Origin: CAZWRK01 sp964635875
GTDB taxonomy: Bacteria > Pseudomonadota > Gammaproteobacteria > Burkholderiales > Aquaspirillaceae
NCBI GenBank assembly: GCA_964635875.1
Contig: CAZWRK010000050.1
Location: forward strand, 1-31,841
Length of the DNA: 31,841 nucleotides
Reading direction: 5' to 3'
In this document: piece by piece, positions 8,819 to 17,286 of the stretch
How positions within the stretch are numbered: the first letter of the stretch is position 1
Layout: the number at the start of each line of letters is the position of its first letter
The notes under the pieces: generated by a model
What the model was told of the DNA's origin: nothing
The model's database searches: none
What the model saw: the letters and a program-made list of their open reading frames with translations, nothing else
Made by a program: the position numbers and the translations under genes

Positions 8819-9775
8819 TCAACCTCTGCCTTGCGCCGCCTGCGACCCAGGAACAACGCCATTGTTGGCGCCGATGCACGTCAGGTAGGCGTACCACGGG
8901 CCGCCGCGCGAATCCCCTTCCCAGTCGATCGCCAGAATGCGGTAGACGCCATCGGAGGTTCCGAGCGTCGACAGCATAGAGTTCTGGATATCGCCGGCCC
9001 AGTTCTGCGAGAACCCCGCGCGCTGGATTGATTTCTCGTCAATAATCACTTTGCCGTTCACGAAGAACTGCGGATTGATCAACGCCGTCACCATGATTCC
9101 GTTCAGCGTCTCAGTCGGCATGCCGATCAGGCCGGTGTTCGCATTCAAAACGAAGTCGCCGCCCTGCTTTCCGTCAGACTTGTTCGGAATGATATCCAGC
9201 TTGCCATTCTGGATCGACCAGGTTGCATCGACAGTCGCAGCAAGCCGACGAAGATGCTCGCGCACCATGCCGAAGAACACGACCCCTCGCGGATATTTGT
9301 AATCGCCGAGCCCGGAGACATTGCCTTCGGTGATTCCGAACGGCTTCAAAACCTCGAGGAACGCATCGACGTGCTGGCGATGCGTCGAGCCTTTCTTGAA
9401 CGACTTGTTGATTACGCCGTGGTTATAGCCGGTGTCGCCGTCGCGACAGAACAGATCGAGATAGGTGTCGGTCGGATTCTCACGACCAGTTCGCGCATAG
9501 ATCGCCTCGCCGCGGAAGATCGTATTGCAATTTTCCTCGTAGCCAGCATCGAGCACGACAGGCACAGGCTTGCCGCCCTTCACGCCTTCAGTCACCTGCC
9601 GCTGGATTGAAGACGCATGCTCTTTCGACAGATTGTAGATGCGGATTTCGGCGTTATTCGGCGCCTGCGTCGTCCACTGATGCACCTTGAAGACGATCCG
9701 CATGTTCGACAGATCGTCCTCCTTGCCGGATGAACCGACCGTCAGCTGTATCGCCCTCTTGTATTGGCGGGCCAT
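8819..9775 (-). CDS. Baseplate hub protein (gp44/gp27-like)
   Basis: This 318-residue protein starts at MARQYKRAIQLTVG (ATG at 9775; GAGGT upstream), one base after the plug gene ends. The pattern NMRIVFKVHQWTTQAPNNAEIRIYNLSKEHA, then VVLDAGYEENCNTIFRGEA, is typical of small myovirus hub proteins, which have a Rep/tail-tube-like first domain and a second domain that binds the spike. It is followed directly by the spike gene. The C-terminal 40 residues are Gly-rich. Function as the trimeric hub below the tail tube is inferred from family and position. Confidence 0.86.
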   Translation of the reverse strand: MARQYKRAIQLTVGSSGKEDDLSNMRIVFKVHQWTTQAPNNAEIRIYNLSKEHASSIQRQVTEGVKGGKPVPVVLDAGYEENCNTIFRGEAIYARTGRENPTDTYLDLFCRDGDTGYNHGVINKSFKKGSTHRQHVDAFLEVLKPFGITEGNVSGLGDYKYPRGVVFFGMVREHLRRLAATVDATWSIQNGKLDIIPNKSDGKQGGDFVLNANTGLIGMPTETLNGIMVTALINPQFFVNGKVIIDEKSIQRAGFSQNWAGDIQNSMLSTLGTSDGVYRILAIDWEGDSRGGPWYAYLTCIGANNGVVPGSQAAQGRG

Positions 9776-9776
9776 A

Positions 9777-10091
9777 TCATTCGACCTCAACCATCAGATG
9801 CGACGTCACGCCCAGCGTCTCGGCAGTCGGCGGAGCCAGCGGATTGCCATCCGTCGCGATGAACAGCTTACCAGGGAAGCCGAGGTATCCGAGCCCTGCG
9901 AGGAGATCGGCGCCAGTCACCATCGCAAGACCGCACGCGAGAGGATTGCCGTAGCCATCGTACAGGTCGAGAACCCAGCCGCCGAACTCGCAATCCAGAT
10001 ATCGCGTCTCGAATCCGTATGACGACTGACCGAACGAGACGTTCATCTTCTGCGGCCGCGGCTGAAGCGGGATTTCCATCACCGTCGTCAT
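9777..10091 (-). CDS. Phage baseplate plug family protein
   Basis: This 104-residue protein has the pattern of the short plug-type baseplate proteins of minimal contractile tails: IPLQPRPQKMNVSFG at the start, YDGYGNPLACGLAMVTGADLLAGLGYLGFPGKL in the middle, and a conserved PT..TLG..SHLMV end. In known tails of this type the protein seals the tube within the hub. The ATG overlaps the preceding Dit-like gene by four bases, and the hub gene follows after one base. Length is normal for the family. Confidence 0.84.
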   Translation of the reverse strand: MTTVMEIPLQPRPQKMNVSFGQSSYGFETRYLDCEFGGWVLDLYDGYGNPLACGLAMVTGADLLAGLGYLGFPGKLFIATDGNPLAPPTAETLGVTSHLMVEVE

Positions 10092-10792
10092 CGAATGCCC
10101 GCCATCTGCGAAAACATTTGCGTCGAAGTCGGCGCACCTGCGACGCCGATAGGCTGAAGCGATCCGACATTCGTCGCCGGCAAGATCCCAGCGCGTTCCG
10201 CGAAGAACGACGTCGAGTTCGATATCCCCTTGTCGCTCATACCGGTAGTTGAATCGACACCGTTGCTGTTCGGCGTCGTCCCGTTCTGCGATCCGGAGCC
10301 TTGCTGCGTCGTGTAGGTCAGGATGATCTCGCGGAAGCGGATCGTCAGCTGCAAAGCATTCTCGGCTTTCGCGTCCGTGATCTGCACGAGCCCCGCCATC
10401 AGCATGTTCTTGTAGACGCGCTTGCCGGCGTAGAGCGTGAACGGTTCGCGGTCGGCCTGAAGATTCACGAGCTCGTCATAGATGCGGCGCACGTAGCCGA
10501 CTTGCCCGGCGGTCGAGTCCGAGAAGCCGCATTTCATATCCAGTTCGACAGGCAGTTTGAACGCATGATCGGTAATCGCGGCGCCGATCTCGACAGGATG
10601 GTCGGTAATGCGAAGCTGATCGTTGCCGATCTCCTCGATCACGACGTCAGGCACGATGCCGGCGAACTGCCGTTGTGTGAACTGAATCAGCGCACCGACA
10701 TCATCGATCAGGCCGAGAGACGAAGCGACATTCAGTCCATCGACAATACTGCCGGCCAGCAACGCGGTCCCGTCTATGATCGTCTGAATCAT
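10088..10792 (-). CDS. Dit-like phage tail protein
   Basis: The protein has 234 residues. The segment VVIEEIGNDQLRITDHPVEIGAAITDHAFKLP resembles the N-terminal domain of Dit-like tail proteins, which join the last tube ring to the hub. The region LYAGKRVYKNMLMAGLVQITDAKAENALQLTIRFREI completes that domain. Residues from about 165 on (GSGSQNGTTPNSNGVDSTTG) are a low-complexity Gly/Ser/Asn tail of unknown role. The gene overlaps the tape measure gene by four bases and is followed by the plug gene, a standard order for this tail type. Confidence 0.86.
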   Translation of the reverse strand: MIQTIIDGTALLAGSIVDGLNVASSLGLIDDVGALIQFTQRQFAGIVPDVVIEEIGNDQLRITDHPVEIGAAITDHAFKLPVELDMKCGFSDSTAGQVGYVRRIYDELVNLQADREPFTLYAGKRVYKNMLMAGLVQITDAKAENALQLTIRFREIILTYTTQQGSGSQNGTTPNSNGVDSTTGMSDKGISNSTSFFAERAGILPATNVGSLQPIGVAGAPTSTQMFSQMAGIR

Positions 10793-12669
10793 TGCGCGGC
10801 GCCTTGGAAGTTGCGCAACAGACCGGCGTTCGTCCGGTTGAGCGCCTTTTCGGTCTCGCGCGCGGCGAGCGCCGGGTCGCTCACACCGGAGACCGAGGTA
10901 TTGTTCGTCTGATTGATCACCGTCGAATTCGAGGTGCTACGCCACGTATTCGTCGCAGGCGCGGCGGCGCCACCCATCGACCGCTTCATGAAGTCGTAAT
11001 CGAGACCGCCGAACGGCGAGCTCGGCGCCTTGTCGCCGTACTTGAAGCGCGGACGATTGCGCCATGTCTCGTCGCTCCCTGCGGGGCCGGTTTGCTTCGA
11101 CTCCTTCGGCGCAGATGCGGACGGTTCGGGATAATTCGTCTCGCGATCACGCCCCTGCGCAAGACCTTCGCGCGCCGTCTCATAGGCAGCACGATTGCCT
11201 TTGAATCCTTCCCAGGCGCCGAGACCTTGATTGCGTGCGATCCACGACGCCATGCGACGCTGGTTCTCCGGCGAGAATTTATCGCTTCCCTTGATGCCGA
11301 GCGCGCGCATCGCCTTTCGCTGCGTCGAATTGACAATCTGAAACGCGCCTTTCGCGGACGAATTCAGACCCTGCGCGACACGAACCTGCTCGCCCCACGC
11401 CATAACCTCGTCCATTGTCATATCGGTGAGAGGCTTCGGGGACTTCATGTAGCCGAGCGACGTATTGTAGGGGTCGCCGTATTTCGAGGTCCCCTCGGCC
11501 TTGATGATCGCATCATAGAACGAGTTCGGGTCATTGTAGCGCACGTTCGCATCGCGACCGCCGCCACGAGACGCCGCGTCGCGCAAGTGGGCGTTCCGCT
11601 TTCCGCCCATCGCTTCGGGCATGTGCTTTTCCCACCAGTTTTGCCACCAGCCTTTGCGCTGATCGGCCGGCCCGCCGGTTCCAGAATGTTCATTCGGCCC
11701 GCCATAGTAGCCGAGCGAATTCAGCAGCCACGTAACCCCGCTTTCTTCTCCCAACTTGTTCAGCCAGTCGACCAGATCGCGAATCTGCTTCACCAGACCC
11801 TTTACGCTTCCGGCGAGTCCATCGACCGAGCGCGCGAAATCGCGAAGCATCTTTTCCGGGCCGCCCATCTTGGCGGCCCATTTCAACAGCTCGGTTCCAA
11901 ATTCGATGAACGCTCGGACCAACTCGACAACGATCTTGGCGATCTCGTCGGCATGATCGAGAAGCCAGTCATTGAATTTTTTGAAGTCGCCGCCGAACGC
12001 CTTCAGCAGAACGTCAGCAACCTTATCGACGACGACTCCGACCGTGTCCCAGAGATCACGCCATGACGAACGGAACTGCGCTGCATTGTCGGCCGCACTC
12101 TGCGGGTCGAGGCCGACGCGACGCATCTTCTCCAGGTAGCGATCCGTCAACTTGTCGACGTTGCGCATCATCGCGCGCATCGTGTCTTCGTCGATCCCCA
12201 GCTGCTCGGCATAGAGCTTCGCGCGATAGTAAGGCATCGACGAGAACGCACGACCCAACTGGCGCAAAGCGCCTTCGGCATCACGGGCGGTCACACCCAT
12301 TGTTTTCAGCATGCCCCAGTAGCCGGCGCCCTGCGGCGTGGAGCGAAGCTTCTCCGCGAAGCGCTCGATCGACATGGCGGCGCCTTCGGCCGAACCACCC
12401 ATCTGCGCGACGGCCGAGGAGAACGCCTTGATGTAACCGACCGAGACGCCGGTCTTTTGCGAAGCCCAGTAAAGGTCGGCGAAGCTATCGGCCATCCGCC
12501 GCGTCGCGCTCACAGCACGAGCGGTCAGGGATTCGATTGCAGAAGCGACGGACGAGATTTTTTCCTCGACCGACTCCAGACTGCGAACGAGCTTCTTTTG
12601 CCCTTCGGCGTCTACCTGCCAGCCGAGCGCGAGCAGATATTCTCGCAATATCGATGCATCGTCAGCCAT
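10789..12669 (-). CDS. Tail tape measure protein with lysozyme-like domain
   Basis: At 626 residues this is a fairly short tape measure protein. Residues 1-360 are mostly helical, with coiled-coil segments at about 25-60 and 160-200 and a hydrophobic amphipathic region at 205-300 (VDKVADVLLKAF, IVVELVRAFIEFGTELLKWA). Residues of about 380-500 resemble a lysozyme or phage-tail muramidase: SFYDAIIKAEGT with candidate catalytic Glu392, then SAKGAFQIVNSTQ at 438-450 and a helical tail. This domain would cut peptidoglycan during DNA entry. It starts inside the end of the chaperone extension frame (8-base overlap), as usual for tape measure genes following frameshifted chaperones. Confidence 0.93.
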   Translation of the reverse strand: MADDASILREYLLALGWQVDAEGQKKLVRSLESVEEKISSVASAIESLTARAVSATRRMADSFADLYWASQKTGVSVGYIKAFSSAVAQMGGSAEGAAMSIERFAEKLRSTPQGAGYWGMLKTMGVTARDAEGALRQLGRAFSSMPYYRAKLYAEQLGIDEDTMRAMMRNVDKLTDRYLEKMRRVGLDPQSAADNAAQFRSSWRDLWDTVGVVVDKVADVLLKAFGGDFKKFNDWLLDHADEIAKIVVELVRAFIEFGTELLKWAAKMGGPEKMLRDFARSVDGLAGSVKGLVKQIRDLVDWLNKLGEESGVTWLLNSLGYYGGPNEHSGTGGPADQRKGWWQNWWEKHMPEAMGGKRNAHLRDAASRGGGRDANVRYNDPNSFYDAIIKAEGTSKYGDPYNTSLGYMKSPKPLTDMTMDEVMAWGEQVRVAQGLNSSAKGAFQIVNSTQRKAMRALGIKGSDKFSPENQRRMASWIARNQGLGAWEGFKGNRAAYETAREGLAQGRDRETNYPEPSASAPKESKQTGPAGSDETWRNRPRFKYGDKAPSSPFGGLDYDFMKRSMGGAAAPATNTWRSTSNSTVINQTNNTSVSGVSDPALAARETEKALNRTNAGLLRNFQGAAQ

Positions 12670-12844
12670 TGCCCTTCGCTCTCGCTGCCTCGCGCGCCCG
12701 GAACTCGTTTTCCTCGAGCACGTCGAGGTAATCGTTCATGCGCGCAATATCGACGAGATTGAGCGTCCCGTCGAGCAGCGACTCGTAGCGACACATTCCG
12801 CGAGAGACCGGGCGAAGAAGCCACGCCATTTCTGGCGTGGTCAT
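12662..12844 (-). CDS. Tail assembly chaperone extension (-1 frame)
   Basis: Read alone this is 60 residues (MTTPEMAWLLRPVSRGMCRY onward, ending EENEFRAREAARAKGNG). The ATG at 12844 has no ribosome-binding site. The same frame is open back through the end of the chaperone gene to a T TTT TTC heptamer, adding 21 residues (QYRPASFRSALGG, then AAGYDPVT). A -1 frameshift there would give a 238-residue fusion: 157 residues of the chaperone plus 81 from this frame. The helical, acidic end resembles small proteins found between chaperone and tape measure genes in related phages. It is more likely a frameshift extension, as in lambda G/GT, than a free protein. Confidence 0.75.
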   Translation of the reverse strand: MTTPEMAWLLRPVSRGMCRYESLLDGTLNLVDIARMNDYLDVLEENEFRAREAARAKGNG

Positions 12845-12873
12845 CGTGACAGGATCGTAGCCGGCGGCCCCGC

Positions 12874-13377
12874 CTAGAGCCGAGCGAAAGCTTGCGGGGC
12901 GATATTGAAAAAACTGGCCAGCGTGCCTCCAAGCACGCGGGTCGTGATCACCAGCACGGCGGCGCCGTCAGTCCGCAGCCAGTCGTATTGATACATTCCG
13001 ACCGGCCCGGCGTCGGCATTGAAGACCTTGAACCAGCCGGTCGAATTCTCGCCCTTGATCTCGACCAGCTTCATCGCCTCGCGGATCAGGTATGCCTTGT
13101 CTTCCGATTTCAGCGCGGCGACAGCGCGGGCCAAGGGACCCGCCAAATCCCAGAGCGTAGCGATCAGCTCCGGCGACACCTCTTGCTGCGTTCCTCGACC
13201 ACCGCCGTCAGGCGACGACCCATTCTTGCGGTTCCGAGCGAACTCCAGCGCCTTCGGGAGCACCTCTTTCAGGGCATCGCCGACCGAAAGAAGACGCGAC
13301 AGGCATTCGATCTGCTGGATCGCGTCCATCTGACCGAAACGGAAGATGTTCCCCTTGAACTCGAATTCACCCGGCAT
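12874..13377 (-). CDS. Tail assembly chaperone
   Basis: This 167-residue protein sits between the tube gene and the tape measure gene, the canonical place of the tail assembly chaperone that coats the tape measure protein before tube polymerisation. Sequence: MPGEFEFKGNIFRFGQMDAI at the start, then helices (LSRLLSVGDALKEVLPKAL), a Gly-rich linker at about 54-65 and a conserved central part ending with WLRTDGAAVLVITTRVLGG. The end of the gene carries a slippery heptamer and an open -1 frame (see the site at 12907). The name comes from position, the frameshift arrangement and general character, since chaperones diverge fast. Confidence 0.82.
   Translation of the reverse strand: MPGEFEFKGNIFRFGQMDAIQQIECLSRLLSVGDALKEVLPKALEFARNRKNGSSPDGGGRGTQQEVSPELIATLWDLAGPLARAVAALKSEDKAYLIREAMKLVEIKGENSTGWFKVFNADAGPVGMYQYDWLRTDGAAVLVITTRVLGGTLASFFNIAPQAFARL
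12907..12913 (-). promoter_or_regulatory. Probable -1 ribosomal frameshift site
   Basis: On the minus strand the chaperone codons AGT TTT TTC create a perfect X XXY YYZ heptamer (T TTT TTC), 10 codons before the TAG stop. Both tRNAs can re-pair after a one-base slip back. The -1 frame is then open to 12662. Short GC-rich sequence downstream may form a stimulatory structure, but no strong hairpin was identified by eye. Confidence 0.75.
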
Positions 13378-13397
13378 CGCGCACCTTCAGGTCTGGA

Positions 13398-13856
13398 TCA
13401 GGAAATCGACGGCTTGCCGGAGCCGAACTTCGGCGTGATCCGGGTCGAATCGAAAATCCATTCCTGAATATTGCCTTCCTTGGCCCACTTGCCGTCGGGG
13501 TGCTTGCGGAAAGCGCATTGCACCGCCACCCAGTTGTCGCCGCGCTGCGCGTCGTTCAGCGTGATCGTGTTCTGGCCATGATTGGCGGACGAAGCGGTCT
13601 GCGAAGCGAACATCGCCGACAGGATCGCATTCAGCGGCGAGGTTTTCAGAAGCCGCACCGTCACCGAGCCCGGCTGACCGGCATGCAGCGAGTGCATGCC
13701 ATCGCCGGAGGCGCCGGTCGTCATCGTGTTCTTGTCGCCGGTGAAGGCGAAGTCGATTCCTTCGTCGGCGACGCCCTGCTCGCCAAGTTCGACCGAGCCG
13801 CCCGGTCCGGTCAGCGAGCACTTCACGTCCGCGAAGCAGTAGGAGTTGTTCGACAT
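13398..13856 (-). CDS. DUF3277 tail tube-like protein
   Basis: The protein has 152 residues and begins MSNNSYCFADVKCSLTGPGG, with ADEGIDFAF, KNTMTTGASGDGMHSLHAG and QPGSVTVRLLKTSPLNAIL. This matches DUF3277, small beta-rich proteins following DUF3383 sheath-like proteins in many myoviruses and regarded as the tail tube. The length is normal. A GGAGA ribosome-binding site lies about 10 bases before the ATG. It lies between the sheath-like gene and the tail chaperone, as expected for a tube gene. Confidence 0.9.
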   Translation of the reverse strand: MSNNSYCFADVKCSLTGPGGSVELGEQGVADEGIDFAFTGDKNTMTTGASGDGMHSLHAGQPGSVTVRLLKTSPLNAILSAMFASQTASSANHGQNTITLNDAQRGDNWVAVQCAFRKHPDGKWAKEGNIQEWIFDSTRITPKFGSGKPSIS

Positions 13857-13894
13857 GACCGCAGGTCTCCGTCAGCGCCAGGGGCGAACCGCGA

Positions 13895-15391
13895 TCAGCG
13901 GTTCACGTTCATCAGAATGTCCACCGAATGCACGGCGCCCGCAAGCTTCATGGCGACCGTGAACGGCACCGACTTGCGCGCCTCGCGATCCGACTGCGAC
14001 TGCGACGAATAGGGCGGATAGAAAATGTAGTAGCCCTTGTCCAGATAGTCGCCGGTCTTCAGCTGACCGACGTTCGGCCCGTTCCACTGCCCCGGCGCCA
14101 CCAGACCGTTGCGGATGGCGCGCTGCATCGTGTGATCGATCACGTTGGCGATCGTATTCGAGCCAGCGTCGGTCTGCGGAACCTTCGGGTTCTGCAGCAG
14201 CAGATTGTAGACGTCGGTCTGCACGGCGTTCTCGAGCCAGTCCGTCCCGTGGATTTCGTCGAAGAAATAGCCGTTCACCATCGTGCCGTATTCGATGATG
14301 GCGGTGTCGTTGTCGTATTCGACGAACACGTTCGCATGCTTCGACTTCAGCGCATCGGCCTGCGAAGTCGGCAGATTCTCCGCAGCGATGCCGGGCTCCT
14401 GCTTGAACATCATCGTGATCGCGGTGTTCGAGCCTTCGAAGTTCACCGTTGCGGCGCGCCCGAAGAACGAGCTCGCCGCGTAGGGATTCCCGCTCGAATA
14501 CTGGAACCACGTCCGCGACAGCTGAAGCCCCTTCAGCGTCGAGCAGAGATCGTTCTCCTGCGCGCCGTCGAGCACGTTGGTGTTCTGGCCGGTCACGCCG
14601 TAGACCCGGCGCGGATAGCAGGCTTCGATGAACTGCGCGACAGCCTCGTGATCGGCATCCGACAGCGCGGCGGTGGCGGCGAACTGGAAGCCGTACCAAC
14701 GATTCGACACATCGACCAGAGTCACAGCGCACGCAAGCGCAGTCTCGGCGTCGACGCCAGCGACAGGAGCAGCGGCGCCGCTCGCAGCCGTCATGCCGAG
14801 CAGGGTGGACACGTTCACGCCGCTGCCGGCGGCCGACCCGTAACCGATCGAGGACGAGGCGCCGGTCGTTCCGCTCTTGAAAATGAAGCGATCGTTGTAG
14901 CCGTCCCAGAAGCAGATGGAGTTCGCCCATTGCGTACGCAGCGCGGTCTGGATGATCGAAGCGACGCCATTCAGGTTCGTGGCGGCACTGAAATTCAGCC
15001 CGGTCACATCGTGCTGCGTTCCGTCGATCGTCACGCGGAATGAGCCGGTCGTCACGGCGGTGAAGTTCGTCAGCAGCTGTTGGGCCGGAGTCAGGATCGC
15101 GGCGTTCAGCCGGCCGCGCGTCGCGCCGGAAGCCCAGCGACCCATGTAGAGCAGGCTCGGGCGCGGATTCTGGGAGAAGAACACCTGGGCGGCCAGAAAT
15201 TCAGGCGACGTTGACGAAAAGTCGCCCGAAACATCGTCCAGCGAATTGTAGGAACGGATCCGTTCCGCGACGTCGATCACGTCCGAGTCGCCGACGATGA
15301 TGTTCGCACCGAAGTTTCGCGTCGCAGCGGCCAGGGCGGCAAGCGACACCGACACATTGACGATGCGAGCGACGGAGAGGGCCTTTGCCAT
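13895..15391 (-). CDS. DUF3383 tail sheath-like protein
   Basis: A 498-residue protein of the DUF3383 family, the likely contractile tail sheath. The N-terminus (AKALSVARIVNVSVSLAA), the segment RSYNSLDDVSGDFSSTSPEF with QVFFSQNPRPSLLYMGRW, and the C-terminal LAGAVHSVDILMNVNR match the family plan, in which N- and C-terminal arms link neighbouring sheath subunits. The start at ATG 15391 is preferred to a TTG at 15400 because GGAGG lies 10 bases before the ATG and would be too close to the TTG. Its presence with DUF3277 implies a contractile tail. Confidence 0.92.
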   Translation of the reverse strand: MAKALSVARIVNVSVSLAALAAATRNFGANIIVGDSDVIDVAERIRSYNSLDDVSGDFSSTSPEFLAAQVFFSQNPRPSLLYMGRWASGATRGRLNAAILTPAQQLLTNFTAVTTGSFRVTIDGTQHDVTGLNFSAATNLNGVASIIQTALRTQWANSICFWDGYNDRFIFKSGTTGASSSIGYGSAAGSGVNVSTLLGMTAASGAAAPVAGVDAETALACAVTLVDVSNRWYGFQFAATAALSDADHEAVAQFIEACYPRRVYGVTGQNTNVLDGAQENDLCSTLKGLQLSRTWFQYSSGNPYAASSFFGRAATVNFEGSNTAITMMFKQEPGIAAENLPTSQADALKSKHANVFVEYDNDTAIIEYGTMVNGYFFDEIHGTDWLENAVQTDVYNLLLQNPKVPQTDAGSNTIANVIDHTMQRAIRNGLVAPGQWNGPNVGQLKTGDYLDKGYYIFYPPYSSQSQSDREARKSVPFTVAMKLAGAVHSVDILMNVNR

Positions 15392-15396
15392 AACGA

Positions 15397-16011
15397 TCAA
15401 GCCTCCACAGACCAGTTTTCAGTTTCGAGAACGGCAGGCCCGCCTTCGACCGAACGGATCGACACGAAGGAGCCATGTGCGCTCAGCAAGTTCAGCACGC
15501 CGAAGCTCCGTACCACAATGCCGTCGAGCCGCACAGTCATGTCGGAGCGACGGTACCAGCTCGCATTGATCTGCTCGCCGAGCACGACGATCGACCCGGA
15601 ACCCTGATAGGCAAGGCCGCAGGCGCGCAGACCGTCGCGGTTCTGTTGCACCTTCAGGCCATCGCGCAGCCGGCGGGCATTCGTGGTCGCGCTCGGACCA
15701 TAGAACGACAGCAGAACCTCTATCCGCTCCGGCGTCTGAACCTCGTCATGACCGTCGCCGTCAGGTACATGCTTGATGATTCCGCGCACAGACGCCTCGG
15801 ACGTTTCTGACACACCGAGCGCGCACCAATCTTGGCCGGAGCCAGGCATTTGCGGCGGAGCGCCTAGCTGGAAGCGCGGCCTGACAAAATTACGCTCGAA
15901 GCCGAGGACACCAGCCACGACAGCGCCGAACACATCGATCAGCGGATCGTCCGCATCAAACGAAGTCTCAGTCGGCTTTAGAAAGCCTTCGGAGGCGGTC
16001 GTATTTGTCAC
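15397..16011 (-). CDS. Phage neck terminator protein (gp12-like)
   Basis: This 204-residue protein starts with GTG at 16011, overlapping the previous stop by four bases. The block ERNFVRPRFQLGAPPQMPGSGQDWCALGV is typical of neck terminator proteins of DUF3383-type myoviruses (pattern VRPRWQ..PP..P....WCAFG), and is followed by a beta-rich part (IEVLLSFYGPSATTNARRLRDG). These proteins cap the tube at the neck. It lies directly before the sheath-like gene, the usual location. Confidence 0.83.
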   Translation of the reverse strand: MTNTTASEGFLKPTETSFDADDPLIDVFGAVVAGVLGFERNFVRPRFQLGAPPQMPGSGQDWCALGVSETSEASVRGIIKHVPDGDGHDEVQTPERIEVLLSFYGPSATTNARRLRDGLKVQQNRDGLRACGLAYQGSGSIVVLGEQINASWYRRSDMTVRLDGIVVRSFGVLNLLSAHGSFVSIRSVEGGPAVLETENWSVEA

Positions 16012-16373
16012 GTCAGCGGCTCCAGGGTGCAGGTCGCCTCTACGAAGCCGGGGCCATAGCCACCGTAATCGGAGAGCAGCGTCACCACATACGAACGGCC
16101 GCGATAGATAATCCTATCCGCTACCCGACTGCCATCCGAATCAACCAGCGGGAATTGCGTCACGATGGAGATCGACCCCTCGACTCGCGCGCCTTCCGGC
16201 AACCGCTTCAGCACATCGCCGCCAGCCTGCGTCACGACGCCGAGCCCACGCAAGGAGCGATCGATCTCATTCGCGGCGCGCCCGTCGACCATCCGCTGCT
16301 TCGTCCGCACCACCTGAAACTGCGAACTCAGCATCGGAGAACGGATCACGCGCGTAACGTCGAGGCGGGCCAT
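16008..16373 (-). CDS. Head-tail completion protein (hypothetical)
   Basis: The protein has 121 residues: MARLDVTRVIRSPMLSSQF, then VSDGSR-like loops and a beta-rich C-terminal half (ADRIIYRGRSYVVTLLSDYG, ending FVEATCTLEP). Small proteins of this type, between the gp10-like and terminator genes, are common in related phages and act in head-tail joining. The ATG follows AAGG with suitable spacing, 10 bases after the previous gene. No specific family is named with confidence. Confidence 0.78.
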   Translation of the reverse strand: MARLDVTRVIRSPMLSSQFQVVRTKQRMVDGRAANEIDRSLRGLGVVTQAGGDVLKRLPEGARVEGSISIVTQFPLVDSDGSRVADRIIYRGRSYVVTLLSDYGGYGPGFVEATCTLEPLT

Positions 16374-16383
16374 GGATCAGCCT

Positions 16384-16890
16384 TCAGGTCTTGCGTGCGC
16401 GCGTCACGAAGGTGACGGCGCGCGTCAGTTGCCCGGTGTCGTTTAACGGCTTGTCGCCAGTTCTGCCACGACGACGACGAGCCGCCAGCGTCTTTTCCGA
16501 TAGCGGGGCAAACGGGCCGCTCCGAAGCTTCGCCTTGATCGCATTCGTGGCGACCATACCGACCGCCTCGAACGATTTCTCGACCGCTTCAAGATCGCCG
16601 GCCAAGGCCGCGCGCGCGCCGCCAGCGAGGTGCTTCTCGATCTTCGCCTGACCGGCGAGCAGACCAGTCCGCATGAACTCGCGCTGCGGGATGTTCCGCG
16701 CCGGGGATCCTTTGTCATGCACGTAAGCGATCATCGCATTGGTCGCGGAACCATCGCCGGCGCGCATCGTCGTATCGGCAGGGAACCCGACCAGCACTTG
16801 CTTGGCGGTCAGGGTTTTTACGGCAGCCATAACCTTCGGCAGATTATCCTTCACCATCACCCGGCGAAGCTGCGCCTTGGTCGCCTTCAT
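16384..16890 (-). CDS. HK97 gp10-like head-tail/tail completion protein
   Basis: This 168-residue protein has a pattern widespread in phage morphogenesis genes: KQVLVGFPADTTMR, NAMIAYVHDKGSPARNIPQREFMRTGL, then LRSGPFAPLSEKTLAARR and PLNDTGQLTRAVTFV. The motifs IA..HEFG-like, P.R.F and L.DTGQL..S belong to tail completion/virion morphogenesis proteins of the gp10/gpG type. The start overlaps the previous stop by four bases (ATGA). Role: completing the head-tail interface; inferred from family. Confidence 0.84.
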   Translation of the reverse strand: MKATKAQLRRVMVKDNLPKVMAAVKTLTAKQVLVGFPADTTMRAGDGSATNAMIAYVHDKGSPARNIPQREFMRTGLLAGQAKIEKHLAGGARAALAGDLEAVEKSFEAVGMVATNAIKAKLRSGPFAPLSEKTLAARRRRGRTGDKPLNDTGQLTRAVTFVTRARKT

Positions 16891-17273
16891 AGCTGGAAGC
16901 CGCCGATCGACACCGCCTGCGCCAGCTGCCAGTATTCTTGACCGTAGGCGGTCCGATTATACGGGCCGGCATCGTCGAGGGCGATCGACCCGGTGTCGTA
17001 TCCCGCGCTCACCTTGTCCACCGACTCGGACGTCAGCATGCCGCGCACCATTCCCGGCACATCGCCGCTCTGCACGGCGACAGCAGCCTCGCGCGCGAGA
17101 ACCAGATGATGCGCGACCCAGGCCTCGACGCCATCGTCCAGAATCGTCCGCCAGCGGTTCGCATCGAGCAAGCGATACGCACGCGCAAGAAGGCGATCGA
17201 TCATCGCGCCGGAGAAGACAGCGGTATCGCCGAACTCCGGCCGATTGGCTCTGAAGGACGAGGCGTCGAGCAC
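16887..17273 (-). CDS. DUF4054 head-tail connector protein
   Basis: A 128-residue protein starting with GTG at 17273 (GGAGT 8 bases before). The pattern FRANRPEFGDTAVFSGAMIDRLLARAYRLLD, then VEAWVAHHLVLAREA and YDTGSIALDDAGPYNRTAYGQEYWQLA, fits DUF4054, a helical connector family that attaches under the portal. The conserved Y..T.YG..Y..L end is present. It lies four genes upstream of the sheath, in the neck module. Confidence 0.88.
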   Translation of the reverse strand: MLDASSFRANRPEFGDTAVFSGAMIDRLLARAYRLLDANRWRTILDDGVEAWVAHHLVLAREAAVAVQSGDVPGMVRGMLTSESVDKVSAGYDTGSIALDDAGPYNRTAYGQEYWQLAQAVSIGGFQL

Positions 17274-17286
17274 CGAAGGACTCCGA

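Noticed and set aside
10792..12066. Plus-strand open frame opposite the tape measure gene
   Set aside because: Arg-rich translation without family features; the minus-strand protein has clear tape measure and lysozyme features.
13872..14930. Second minus-strand frame inside the sheath-like gene
   Set aside because: Extremely Arg-rich, overlaps the DUF3383 gene in another frame, no ribosome-binding site.
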